The notes under the pieces were generated by a model. It was given only the letters and a program-made list of their open reading frames with translations. It did no database searches and had not been told where the DNA came from. Positions 44,457 to 58,113 of a stretch of 64,000 bases of DNA are shown one piece after another. Location of the stretch: assembly GCF_009193305.1 (NCBI RefSeq), contig NZ_WBVS01000004.1, positions 120,543-184,542 on the forward strand, in the 5' to 3' direction. Numbering within the stretch: position 1 is the first letter of the stretch; each line of letters begins with the position of its first letter. Made by a program: the position numbers and the translations under genes. The DNA comes from Bifidobacterium cebidarum. GTDB lineage: Bacteria > Actinomycetota > Actinomycetes > Actinomycetales > Bifidobacteriaceae.

Positions 44457-45881
44457 ATGACCGGGCCACAACCGCACAATCCATATGGGCAAGGACAGCC
44501 CAACCAATCCAATCCATATCAGCCCAACCAATATGGTGGACCTTCATATCAAGGAAAACCTCCTCAGCAATCAAACCCATATTTTCAACATTCTCAACCC
44601 ACCAATCCACAACAGAGTCCGTATCCACAACAGCAATACCCTTACGCCCAGCAAACCAATCCATACACGCAACCTGGCGCACGGCCGAACAATCCAGCAG
44701 CCTCATATAGGCCTGCCGCCCCACGCCCTACGCAATCTCCGTACTATTACGCCCAACCGGTAAAGAAAAGGCGCGGTCTGAGCGGCGGCGGCATTGCAGC
44801 CATCGTGATTTCAGTCATTCTCATCCCGGTGCTGCTTTTCATAGCGATTACCGCCGGTTTCGCGGCGATGGCGAACAAAGCGCTTAACGATGCCGTCCAG
44901 CAGTCGCAAAGTCAAGCGGAACAGCAACAGCAGAATGAACCCAAAGTCACCTACATCACGATGAAGGATCGTCCTTCATATCAGGAAACATACCAGTACG
45001 TCAACGATAAGTATGAGCAATACAGCCAGGAAGCGCTCACCGATTTACAAGGCTTCATGGATAAGTACCGTATTCCCATCAGCGATGATGGCGGCAAATA
45101 TGTGACTGACTTTATCGCCGTATTGGGCAAGTACTCCTCGAATCTGAAGCTTATCGGAGACACTATCGGCATTGATGCCAATGAGATGGACGATGTGATT
45201 GCTTCCTACAAAACCGATACGGATACAGTAGAGGCTCATTTCAAGAAGGGTGAGCCGCTTGAGGTGCAGATCACGCTCAAGGGCACTAATGGTGATACGT
45301 ACACGGTCGATGGTCAGAATTCCGTGGAATTGAAGCCGCTATGGGCGGACCTGGAACCGAAAATCGCAGCTGCCGCCAACACTATGGGATCGAATTATAA
45401 GGAAAGCGCTCAGAAAATCGTTGAGCTCGCTGGCTTACAAATCAACTGGGATTTCAAAGCCGGTATGCAATACTGCACCAAATCTTCTTCAAACAACCCG
45501 GATATGCAAGCGCTCGAGGATAAGGAAACCTTTGCGTACTACTGCCCGGTTACTCCAAACGTTATTTACGCCAATACGGATGCTAATGGTTGGGATACGG
45601 ATTACGCGCCCGCCGCCGCCATTCGTCACGAGCTCGCCCACCATGCCATTCACATGTACTGCGGTACCATTCAGCCGCCAGTGGTGGTACAGGACGGCGT
45701 GAATCGATTTGAGGGTGTGACAAACAGTTACGCCATCAAATATTTGGGTGCGGATGCGAATTGGCTGAAGCAAAGCGCACAGTACGCCGCACAGAATCAT
45801 CATGAGCAATATTTGATGAACGATTTCACTGATAAGGCCGCGGAAGCGATTCACAGGGGTGAATGCGAGGCGATCAAGTAA
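44457..45881 (+). CDS. Membrane-anchored protein with HExxH metallopeptidase-like motif
   Basis: 474 residues. The first about 105 are low-complexity Pro/Gln/Asn/Tyr-rich. A membrane helix follows (about 110-135: IAAIVISVILIPVLLFIAI), then an extracellular domain with RHELAHHAIHMYC, an HExxH zinc-peptidase signature, near residue 387. Cys residues near the site could form disulfides. The substrate is unknown. It is divergent from glgA; the ATG follows AAGGGG. Confidence 0.7.
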   Translation: MTGPQPHNPYGQGQPNQSNPYQPNQYGGPSYQGKPPQQSNPYFQHSQPTNPQQSPYPQQQYPYAQQTNPYTQPGARPNNPAASYRPAAPRPTQSPYYYAQPVKKRRGLSGGGIAAIVISVILIPVLLFIAITAGFAAMANKALNDAVQQSQSQAEQQQQNEPKVTYITMKDRPSYQETYQYVNDKYEQYSQEALTDLQGFMDKYRIPISDDGGKYVTDFIAVLGKYSSNLKLIGDTIGIDANEMDDVIASYKTDTDTVEAHFKKGEPLEVQITLKGTNGDTYTVDGQNSVELKPLWADLEPKIAAAANTMGSNYKESAQKIVELAGLQINWDFKAGMQYCTKSSSNNPDMQALEDKETFAYYCPVTPNVIYANTDANGWDTDYAPAAAIRHELAHHAIHMYCGTIQPPVVVQDGVNRFEGVTNSYAIKYLGADANWLKQSAQYAAQNHHEQYLMNDFTDKAAEAIHRGECEAIK

Positions 45882-45959
45882 CGTACTCGTTCGCAAGTTC
45901 ATCTATTGGCACCGCGGCAACAGTGAGCATGACGAATAAGTGCCATTGTGGCTGCAAGG

Positions 45960-46004
45960 GACACTAAGTATGCGCGTCAGCCAAGGCTGCGCATACTTAG
46001 TGTC
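45960..46004. terminator. Hairpin 1 of a second tandem pair
   Basis: Perfect 16-bp arms, GACACTAAGTATGCGC at 45960-45975 and its complement at 45989-46004, with a 13-nt loop. Confidence 0.75.
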
Positions 46005-46017
46005 ACTTTCGATATGA

Positions 46018-46072
46018 AAAACGGCGCTATGTATGCGTTATGTTCGTTGAGCCGCATACATAGCGCCGTTTT
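46018..46072. terminator. Hairpin 2 of a second tandem pair
   Basis: Perfect 20-bp arms at 46018-46037 and 46053-46072 with a 15-nt loop; A run on one side and T run on the other, as expected for a bidirectional terminator between the convergent genes at 44457 and 46114. Confidence 0.8.
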
Positions 46073-46113
46073 GGTCAGTACCAGTTGTTCGAATGGTTAT
46101 CGAACCCGTTATA

Positions 46114-46578
46114 TCAGACGGCGGTACCGTTCTGATCGAGGTTCGGATTGTCCTTCGAGTTGCCGGCGGTGAAGAACAGGCTCACCACACCGACGATGAA
46201 GACGCCGGAAACGGTGGCGATGAGCCACATCGGATGCGTCGGCAGCCACATGACCACGAAGAACGCGATGATGGCCAAGGCAATCAGCGTCCAGCTGCCC
46301 ACGCGGAACCACTGGCGTACCGAATGCGGAGCCTTGAACATCTTCGGATTCGAATAGTTCGGATTGGTGGTCAGCAGGGTTTCGGCTTCCTCGACCTTGC
46401 CGCCGCTCGGCTTCCATTCCTTGCCATCGGTACCTTCCTGCAAGCGAATGGACTTCTGCTGCAGCTGGTATTCGTCAATCATTCCAGAACGGCCGCGACC
46501 TTGGGTCTGGTCGTACTGGGACGGCACTCCCCTACGATTGGCTTTGGCTTGGGCACGACGTTCTCGACGATTCGGCAT
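46114..46578 (-). CDS. Two-helix membrane protein of unknown function
   Basis: 154 residues. A strongly basic N-terminus (MPNRRERRAQAKANRRG) precedes a soluble stretch, then two membrane helices (about 95-112 and 118-138) and a short acidic tail. Function is unknown; the type is common in bifidobacteria and relatives. The start follows GGAG. Confidence 0.75.
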   Translation of the reverse strand: MPNRRERRAQAKANRRGVPSQYDQTQGRGRSGMIDEYQLQQKSIRLQEGTDGKEWKPSGGKVEEAETLLTTNPNYSNPKMFKAPHSVRQWFRVGSWTLIALAIIAFFVVMWLPTHPMWLIATVSGVFIVGVVSLFFTAGNSKDNPNLDQNGTAV

Positions 46579-46659
46579 GTGAGTACTCCTACTTTGGAAA
46601 AAACAAATCCTGCGGTAGATAATACCGCAGGATTCGCTATGGCAACCGTATTTGACTAA

Positions 46660-48198
46660 TCAGCGAGGCAGCATCATCGGGCGATCGGACGCCTTGATCG
46701 GGGCCGGCAGCTCGCTGGTCTTCTCGCTGGAGAGGTACTCGTCCACGGCCGCTGCGCAGGAGCGGCCTTCCGCGATGGCCCACACCACGAGGCTCTGGCC
46801 ACGGCCGGCATCACCGCAGACGAACACGCCATCCTGACTGGTGGCGAAGTTATCGTTGCGGGCAATGTTGCCGCGCTTGTCGAGCTCGACCGGCAGCTGG
46901 TCAACCAGCGTGGTGGTGTCCGGGTGCAGGAAGCCCACAGAGATGAGCACCAGGTCGGCCGGAATCACGCGTTCGGTGCCAGGCTGGCGGGTGAACGGAC
47001 CGTTCTCGCCAGGCGCAACGTTCACGATCTTCAGGCCGGTCACGTGACCGTGCTCATCGGCCACGAAGCCCTCCGCGGTGGCGGAGTTCTCGATGGTGAC
47101 CTTGGACTGCTCCTCTTCGGAACCGACGAAGTTCACGGAGTCGGTGCTGTACAGGTAGGTGCCGCCTTCGGCCATCGACGTGGTCTTCTGGTAGGTGCGG
47201 GCGAAGGTCGGCCACGGCTGGTTGGCCGGGCGGGTCTCCGGTTCCTTCGGCATGATCTGCAGCACGGTGACATCCTTGGCGCCTTGACGGATGGAGGTAC
47301 CGAGGCAGTCGGAACCGGTGTCGCCGCCGCCGATGACCACCACGTGCTTATCCTTAGCGGTGATGTCGTTGACCGGCTTGACGCCGAAGACGCGACGAGT
47401 GGCGTCCGGCAGGAAGTCGAGGGCGAAGTGGATGCCATCGAGTTCACGACCCGGAATCTTCATGTCGCGCGGCACGCGGGAGCCGATGGCCACAACCACG
47501 GCATCGTAACGATCGCGCAGCTCATCCCAGGAGATGTCCTTGCCGATTTCCACGTTGGTGCGGAATCGGGTGCCTTCGGCTTCCATCTGCTCCACGCGGC
47601 GATCGATCAGACCCTTTTCGAGCTTGAAGTTCGGGATGCCGTAGCGCATCAGGCCACCGATGGCATCATCCTTCTCATAGACGACCACGGTGTGGCCGGC
47701 GCGGGTCAGCTGCTGGGCAGCAGCCAAACCTGCAGGGCCGGAACCGACCACGGCCACGGTCTGGTCAGTCAGACGCTGCGGCGGCAGAGGCTTGACATAA
47801 TCCAAATCCCATGCCTGGTCGATAATCGTGCATTCGTCGTTCTTGATCATGGTCGGCGGCTGATGGATGCCGAGCACGCAGGCCTGCTCGCACAGTGCCG
47901 GGCAGATGCGGCCGGTCACTTCAGGGAAGTTGTTGGTCTGGGAGAGACGGTTGTACGCATCCTCCCACTTGCCCTGGCGAACCAAATCGTTGAACTCAGG
48001 AATCACGTTGCCGAGCGGGCAGCCGGTCATACAGAACGGGGTGCCACAGTCCATGCAGCGTGCGGCCTGTTCGCGGGTCCAAGGCTGCAGACCGGATTCG
48101 GCGTGCACGTCGAACCAGTCCTTGATACGTTCCTCGATGGGGCGTTCAGCCAGCTCGCGGCGGGTACGGACTTTCAGGAATCCTCTTGGGTCGCCCAT
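46660..48198 (-). CDS. gltD: Glutamate synthase small subunit
   Basis: 512 residues. N-terminal Fe-S cysteines lie in RCMDCGTPFCMTGCPLGN, the FAD loop is VVGSGPAGLAAAQQL and the NADPH loop is VVIGGGDTGSDC. It supplies electrons to GltB. It begins 1 bp after the gltB stop with GAAGGAG as ribosome binding site. Confidence 0.96.
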   Translation of the reverse strand: MGDPRGFLKVRTRRELAERPIEERIKDWFDVHAESGLQPWTREQAARCMDCGTPFCMTGCPLGNVIPEFNDLVRQGKWEDAYNRLSQTNNFPEVTGRICPALCEQACVLGIHQPPTMIKNDECTIIDQAWDLDYVKPLPPQRLTDQTVAVVGSGPAGLAAAQQLTRAGHTVVVYEKDDAIGGLMRYGIPNFKLEKGLIDRRVEQMEAEGTRFRTNVEIGKDISWDELRDRYDAVVVAIGSRVPRDMKIPGRELDGIHFALDFLPDATRRVFGVKPVNDITAKDKHVVVIGGGDTGSDCLGTSIRQGAKDVTVLQIMPKEPETRPANQPWPTFARTYQKTTSMAEGGTYLYSTDSVNFVGSEEEQSKVTIENSATAEGFVADEHGHVTGLKIVNVAPGENGPFTRQPGTERVIPADLVLISVGFLHPDTTTLVDQLPVELDKRGNIARNDNFATSQDGVFVCGDAGRGQSLVVWAIAEGRSCAAAVDEYLSSEKTSELPAPIKASDRPMMLPR

Positions 48199-48199
48199 G

Positions 48200-52771
<4,572 letters not shown>

Positions 52772-52938
52772 CGAAATCACCTCAATTGCTTATGGGCGCG
52801 CTAACAACGTGCCACTTCTCTAAGTTGCTGTTGACAGCGTAGCGTTGCGTTATGTCTTTTACGTTTCGCTGTCCATATACCGAGTAGGCGAAAATGTCAA
52901 GAGTCAATTTTACGCAATTTTGGGACACCTATGGAATC

Positions 52939-52976
52939 GGCCGCGTCATGAGGATTTCGTATCCCATGACGCGGCC
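52939..52976 (-). terminator. Terminator of the FtsX-type exporter operon
   Basis: GGCCGCGTCATG at 52939-52950 and its complement at 52965-52976, extended by GGAT/ATCC around a TTCGT loop, 8 bp past the permease stop. Confidence 0.75.
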
Positions 52977-52983
52977 ATTCGCG

Positions 52984-55900
52984 CTATTCCACCGACTTCA
53001 GTGCGGCGAGCATGTCCACCGTGCGCAATCGCCGGTAAACCACCGCACCCAGCAGCGCCAGTACTACGGCGATCAGCACCAGCGGCACCACGAATGCCAG
53101 CCAGCCGAGCGCAGGATCAAACATCACCTCATCCGGCGGCACTTCGGTGATGATGTACTGATGCAGCCATCCGCCGAATGCGTAGCCTCCTAATATGCCG
53201 AGCGCCGACAGCACGATGGTTTCGCGGTAGATGTACATCGTGGTCTCGTTCGAATGGAAGCCAAGCACCTTGATGGTCGACAGTTCACGGATGCGTTCCG
53301 AGACGTTCAGGTTCGTAAGGTTGTAGAGAATCACGATGGCCAAGAGCGCAGCCACCAGAATCAGCACTTCCATGATCTGGTTAAGCGAACTCACGATGGT
53401 GGACACCTGGTTCTTCATCGTGGTGTTCTGCACCACCCCCCTGACGCCATCCACTGTCATGAACCGTGCGCCTTGTTTCTCGGCGTTCTCGATGCTGTTG
53501 TCTTTGAGCTTCACCATATACGCGTTCGATTGGTATTCCTTATGGAATACGTGCTCGTATTCACCGGAACTCATCACCATGAAATGTCCGATGTACATTT
53601 CGGTAATGCCATCCACACGCACGCGTCGGTTCATGCCAGTGCTGTCGGTCACGGTGATGGTATCCCCCACCTTGGCGTTCAGCATGTCAGCCATGCGTTC
53701 GGAAATGATTGCTCCTCGATCGGTGAGCACCTGCGGGTTGCGGCCAGCCCGCGAGCGCAATGTCAGGTAATCGCCGAAGTTATAGGCGTCATCGGTCACC
53801 AGCAAGGTGATACCTTGCTTGTCGTTTTCCTTGCCGGCGGTTTTGGTGAGTTCCTCGTAGCGAATCGGCGTGGAGGACTCCACGGCCACGCGCTTCATCG
53901 AATCCGCTACCGTCTTGTTCTGTTCCTCGTTGTTATCGCTGCGTTCGGCCACAATCAGATCGTAATGGATGATCTCATCGAACTGTCGCTCGCCGATCTG
54001 CCCGATGGATGTCTGCACACCAAGTCCCGCAGTCAGCAACGCTACGGCTCCAGCCACACCGAAAATGGTCATTAGACCACGGGTTTTGTAGCGGAACAGA
54101 TTACGTGCGGTAACTTTGCGCGTGAAGTTCAGTCGATTCCACAACGGCTTGATGCGCTCAAGGAAAATCTTCGATCCTTTGGCCGGCGGTTTCGGCAGCA
54201 GCAGAGCCGCAGGCTTCTCCCGAAGTTCACGGTATGCGGCCAGCACAGCCGGTACTACTGCGCTCACCCATGCGAGCAGGAACGCCACCAGAGTCACCAC
54301 CGGGTGAAATACCAGTGCGATGCGAGGCACGGTGAAGCCATCGCTGTACGCATGGTAGACAATCATCGGCAACAGCGTATGCCCAAGCAGCACACCCAAA
54401 ATCGTGCCGATGGTCGAGGCGGTGAATCCGTAGAACACGAACTTTTTCAAGATGTCCTGATTGCCATAGCCCAATGCCTTCAGCGTGCCGGAATTGGTGC
54501 GTTCCTCGTCCACCATGCGCCCCATCGTGGTGAAGGTCACGAGTGCGGCCACGAAATAGAGGAACACCGGGAAGATCATCGCCAGTTTTTCCACGATGTT
54601 CGCGATGATCTCGTAGACCCGGTAGCCTTCCGAGGTCAGGCCTTCACGCCGGCCGTCGATTGAATAGGCGGGCACTTCAAGCGTGTCGACTTTCTCGCGA
54701 GCCAATGCAATATCGTGTTCGGCTTGTTTGATTTTCTTTTCGGCGGCCGGTTTGGCATCATTGAATTCCTGTAGCTTCTGGTTGTATTCCTCCTCGGCTT
54801 TTTCGAGGTTTCGGTTGCCTTCAATGAGCTGACTCGCGCCGGCTGATGCACTGGTCGGTGCATTTGATACGGCAGCGCCCAATTCGTTCTGCTTATTGGC
54901 CAGCTGATTGCCGGCGTCAGCGATGGCCGCTGCGTTCTTTTGATATTCCGCACTGCCTTGCTGAAGTTGCGCGGCACTGGAATTCCACTGTTGCAAGGCG
55001 TTGTTGTAGGCATCGAGTTTTTCGTTATATTGCTCTGCCGCATCGTTGTATGCCTGTAGCGCCTTGTCGTATTGGGCTTTCACGCTTGCATACGTATTAC
55101 CGGCGAGTCCGGAATCCGCCCATGACTGCAGTAACTGCCCGGTTTTGTCGAGCACTGTTTTGGATGCGCTCAATGCGGATCGTGCCATATCCAGCTGCGT
55201 TTTGGCGTCGGACAGCTGCTGCCAGGCCACATCAAGCTGACCTTGCCCTTGGCTCAGCTGCTGCCCACCTGCGGCGAGCCTGGTTTGCGCCGCGGTCAGT
55301 TGGGAGCCAGCGGAGGCGATTTGCGCACTTGCACCGGAGAGTTCGGCTATCGCGGAAGATGCTTGATCCACTGCCGTAACACTGCCATCGGCAAGTTGGT
55401 CCTTGCCTGATTCGATTTGGGCTTTGGCGTCATCCAACTGTGTCTGCGCATCGGTCAACTGCTGCTTGGCCGCGTCGACCTGCGCCTGTGCCTTCTCGAT
55501 TTGCTGGCGACGTTCATCTTTTATGGAGTTCTCACGGGCTTTGGGCTGATTGGCCAATCGCTTGGTCAACGTGTCCTTATGCGTTTGCACGAGGTCGCGG
55601 TATTCGCTGGTCCAGTAATCGACGTTGCGCGTATCGTCGAACGTCACGCGGCCGATCATCGTCACCTTGGAATCAAAGGCGGAGTCCGTCACCACAGCAT
55701 AACCGTCAAGCTCGCCGGTGCCGGCTGTGGACTGGCCCAGGTTCACATTGGATAATCCTTCGGTGGAGTTTACGAAGCCGACCACTGTATATCGGCTGCG
55801 CTTCAGCACCTTATCCCCGACGATATCCGGCTGCTCGCTGATGGTGATCGTGCTATCGATGGCGTACGTATCACGCTCGGTGCGATCCAATGCGATCTCG

Positions 55901-56280
55901 TTGGCTTTGTTCGGCAACCGACCTTCCTCCACGGCGAATGTGGAGATGGTTTTCGGATTGGAGTAGACGCGCAGACTGTGATTGCTGTTCTTGATGGTCA
56001 CATCTTTGAAGTAGCCGAATTCCGCGGATTTGACGCCTGCGGTATTGCGGATGATACGTGCATCTTCATCGGTCAGGCCGTAGTCGCTGATGATGGTGAC
56101 GTCCGCCAGATTGTTATCGCGATAATAATCAGTACCGGTGATGCGCATGTTCGGTCCGGTGACGAATAGTCCGACGAGCGCGAAGGAGCCGAGCAGCATC
56201 AGGCTCACGATGGACAGGAAGCGGCCCTTGGATTTGTTGAGGGTCGCGAAGATATCCTTCCAGAGCATACGTTTGCGCAT
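52984..56280 (-). CDS. FtsX-type ABC exporter permease with large coiled-coil domain
   Basis: 1098 residues from the ATG at 56280 (GGAG 8 nt upstream). There is an N-terminal membrane helix (about 18-40), an extracytoplasmic domain with a very long Gln/Ala/Asp coiled coil (about 255-550), FtsX helices (about 575-720), a second extracytoplasmic part, and C-terminal FtsX helices (about 965-1080). This fits the actinobacterial and firmicute large permeases paired with a LolD/MacB-like ATPase. The substrate is unknown. Confidence 0.88.
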   Translation of the reverse strand: MRKRMLWKDIFATLNKSKGRFLSIVSLMLLGSFALVGLFVTGPNMRITGTDYYRDNNLADVTIISDYGLTDEDARIIRNTAGVKSAEFGYFKDVTIKNSNHSLRVYSNPKTISTFAVEEGRLPNKANEIALDRTERDTYAIDSTITISEQPDIVGDKVLKRSRYTVVGFVNSTEGLSNVNLGQSTAGTGELDGYAVVTDSAFDSKVTMIGRVTFDDTRNVDYWTSEYRDLVQTHKDTLTKRLANQPKARENSIKDERRQQIEKAQAQVDAAKQQLTDAQTQLDDAKAQIESGKDQLADGSVTAVDQASSAIAELSGASAQIASAGSQLTAAQTRLAAGGQQLSQGQGQLDVAWQQLSDAKTQLDMARSALSASKTVLDKTGQLLQSWADSGLAGNTYASVKAQYDKALQAYNDAAEQYNEKLDAYNNALQQWNSSAAQLQQGSAEYQKNAAAIADAGNQLANKQNELGAAVSNAPTSASAGASQLIEGNRNLEKAEEEYNQKLQEFNDAKPAAEKKIKQAEHDIALAREKVDTLEVPAYSIDGRREGLTSEGYRVYEIIANIVEKLAMIFPVFLYFVAALVTFTTMGRMVDEERTNSGTLKALGYGNQDILKKFVFYGFTASTIGTILGVLLGHTLLPMIVYHAYSDGFTVPRIALVFHPVVTLVAFLLAWVSAVVPAVLAAYRELREKPAALLLPKPPAKGSKIFLERIKPLWNRLNFTRKVTARNLFRYKTRGLMTIFGVAGAVALLTAGLGVQTSIGQIGERQFDEIIHYDLIVAERSDNNEEQNKTVADSMKRVAVESSTPIRYEELTKTAGKENDKQGITLLVTDDAYNFGDYLTLRSRAGRNPQVLTDRGAIISERMADMLNAKVGDTITVTDSTGMNRRVRVDGITEMYIGHFMVMSSGEYEHVFHKEYQSNAYMVKLKDNSIENAEKQGARFMTVDGVRGVVQNTTMKNQVSTIVSSLNQIMEVLILVAALLAIVILYNLTNLNVSERIRELSTIKVLGFHSNETTMYIYRETIVLSALGILGGYAFGGWLHQYIITEVPPDEVMFDPALGWLAFVVPLVLIAVVLALLGAVVYRRLRTVDMLAALKSVE

Positions 56281-56282
56281 AC

Positions 56283-56984
56283 TTACCACTCCAGATCCTG
56301 AATATCCATCGGATGTTCGTTGATCTCGATGGATTTGACGCGGGCATCGTGCATGTGAATCACACGGTCCGCAATGGGCGCGATGGCTGAGTTGTGGGTG
56401 ACAATCACCACGGTGGCGCCTTTCTTGCGGCTTTGGTCCTGCAGGATTTGCAGCACCTGTTTGCCGGTGTTGTAGTCGAGTGCGCCGGTCGGCTCATCGC
56501 ACAGGAGAATCTTCGGATTCTTGGCCACGGCTCTGGCGATGGCTACACGCTGCTGTTCGCCGCCGGATAGCTGCGCGGGGAAATTATCGATACGGTCCTT
56601 AAGCCCGACATCGATCAGCGTCTGCACTGGGTCCTGTGCGTCCTTGACGATTTCCGAGGCGAGTTCCACGTTCTCCTTGGCGGTGAGGTTGGCAACGAGG
56701 TTGTAGAACTGGAAGACGAAGCCGATGTCGTATCGGCGATAGTCGGTGAGCTGGTGAGCGTTGTAGTTGGAGATGTCTTTACCGTCGATGATGACCTGGC
56801 CCTCAGAGTTGGTGTCCATACCGCCCAGAATGTTGAGTACGGTTGATTTGCCAGCGCCGGATGCGCCAAGAATGATGGCCAGCTCCCCTTTTTCGATGCC
56901 AAAGCTGACGTCATTGTTGGCGGTAATGGTGGTGCTGCCGGTTTGGTAGCGCTTGAAGCTGTGGACCATTTCGATGTATGCCAT
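56283..56984 (-). CDS. MacB/LolD-type ABC ATPase
   Basis: 233 residues. Walker A is [10 protein letters not shown], the Q-loop is in FVFQFYNLV, the signature is [17 protein letters not shown] and Walker B is [12 protein letters not shown]. It drives the permease encoded 2 bp downstream. Confidence 0.93.
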   Translation of the reverse strand: MAYIEMVHSFKRYQTGSTTITANNDVSFGIEKGELAIILGASGAGKSTVLNILGGMDTNSEGQVIIDGKDISNYNAHQLTDYRRYDIGFVFQFYNLVANLTAKENVELASEIVKDAQDPVQTLIDVGLKDRIDNFPAQLSGGEQQRVAIARAVAKNPKILLCDEPTGALDYNTGKQVLQILQDQSRKKGATVVIVTHNSAIAPIADRVIHMHDARVKSIEINEHPMDIQDLEW

Positions 56985-57030
56985 GGTGCTGTACCCTGCT
57001 GTCTTTCCGTGAAATCTGCTCTTGAATAAA

Positions 57031-57040
57031 CAACGTGTTG
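57031..57040. promoter_or_regulatory. Candidate TetR operator at the exporter promoter
   Basis: CAACGTGTTG, a perfect 10-bp palindrome flanked by AATAAA and ATTTATT, 47 bp upstream of the ATPase start. The same palindrome recurs at 57155. Confidence 0.6.
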
Positions 57041-57154
57041 ATTTATTGTCTGCATCGTAATTTCAAAAGAAACAGACGGTCAATAATCACCATTGGGCAA
57101 AGTGTCTAGATTGAACACTTCCCGGAAAATTGCCGATTCTGCATGTTAATCAGA

Positions 57155-57164
57155 CAACGTGTTG
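57155..57164. promoter_or_regulatory. Candidate TetR operator at the tetR promoter
   Basis: Second CAACGTGTTG, followed at once by a -10-like TAGAAT (57166-57171), 62 bp before the TetR start. Two identical palindromes in one divergent spacer suggest joint control of exporter and regulator. Confidence 0.6.
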
Positions 57165-57225
57165 ATAGAATCATGAACTGCGCGATAAGACATCACTACA
57201 TTGCAGAACAGAACGGAGGCAGACC

Positions 57226-57837
57226 ATGGTCGGCAAGCGCAATACCAAAACCGAAGCGAAAATCAAGGCGGCATTCACCCAGCTGATGCAGTCCAAAGGT
57301 TTTGACGCGATGACCGTGAGCGACATTGCCCGTTCGGCCGGCATCAATCGCGGCACGTTCTACATGCACTACATCGACAAGTTCGATCTGCGCCAGCAGC
57401 TCATCGACGACACCATCGATGACCTGACCCAGATTCTTGTGGAGAATTCCGACGACAACGGGCAGACCATAACCTCCAACGGCAAAGCAATATGCGATGC
57501 ATTCAAGGAAATTGCCATCGCTAAAGCCCTCCACTACGTCAAAGATGATTACGCGTTCTTTAACGCGGTCTCCCGTTCAGGCACTGATATGCAACTCTAC
57601 GATCGGCTGAAGAACGTGCTGAAGCAACTGATTGTCGCGCAGGCCAAGCGCTTCGGCGAAGAACCCAAGCATGATTACAACGGCATTCCCGCCGACTATG
57701 CGATGGAGATTCTGGTCTCCGCCGTCTCCTCGATCATCTGGCTGTGGATTCGTCGTGGTTGCAAGGAAACCCCGGAACAGATTTGCGCCATCATCGAAAC
57801 CAACAAGACCACCGCACCGATTGATGTGCTGTGGTGA
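57226..57837 (+). CDS. TetR-family regulator
   Basis: 203 residues. The N-terminal HTH is MTVSDIARSAGINRGTFYMH followed by YIDKFDLRQQ. The C-terminal ligand domain is of the TetR_C_7/YfiR-like type by appearance. The start follows GGAGGCAGACC. It is divergent from the FtsX-type exporter and probably represses it. Confidence 0.88.
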   Translation: MVGKRNTKTEAKIKAAFTQLMQSKGFDAMTVSDIARSAGINRGTFYMHYIDKFDLRQQLIDDTIDDLTQILVENSDDNGQTITSNGKAICDAFKEIAIAKALHYVKDDYAFFNAVSRSGTDMQLYDRLKNVLKQLIVAQAKRFGEEPKHDYNGIPADYAMEILVSAVSSIIWLWIRRGCKETPEQICAIIETNKTTAPIDVLW

Positions 57838-58045
57838 TTATGGTCAGTTCTTCTGCACCATCGCCTTCTACGGCCCGTTCTTCGATATCAGCGGCATCCT
57901 GCTGCCGGCCAAGATCGGCTTCATTGATGCGGCCAACAAGGTGAACCTGACCGCTACCGTCACCACGGTGATCCTGATCATCTCCGTGTTCGCCGGCATC
58001 ATCTTCGGCGCGCTGTCCATCCTCGGCATGAAGAACGTGAAGTGA
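57836..58045 (+). pseudogene. C-terminal remnant of a multi-helix membrane transporter
   Basis: A frame with good high-GC codon use runs from about 57836 to TGA at 58043-58045, ending in a membrane helix (LTATVTTVILIISVFAGIIF) and GMKNVK. It has no start of its own and abuts the tetR stop in another frame. It looks like the last about 67 residues of a deleted transporter, possibly of the major facilitator type (inferred). Confidence 0.55.
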
Positions 58046-58072
58046 TTCTCGTCAACCTCTGACTACTCCTGT

Positions 58073-58104
58073 AAGGGGCGTGGCTCGTCATGGCCACGCC
58101 CCTT
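58073..58104. terminator. Bidirectional hairpin between the transporter remnant and ppk2
   Basis: AAGGGGCGTGGC at 58073-58084 pairs with its complement at 58093-58104 around an 8-nt loop. Confidence 0.75.
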
Positions 58105-58113
58105 TCCGTATCG

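Noticed and set aside
44419..44724. 101-codon minus-strand frame overlapping the start of the HExxH gene
   Set aside because: It is the reverse complement of the Pro/Gln/Asn/Tyr-rich coding stretch and has no initiation signal.
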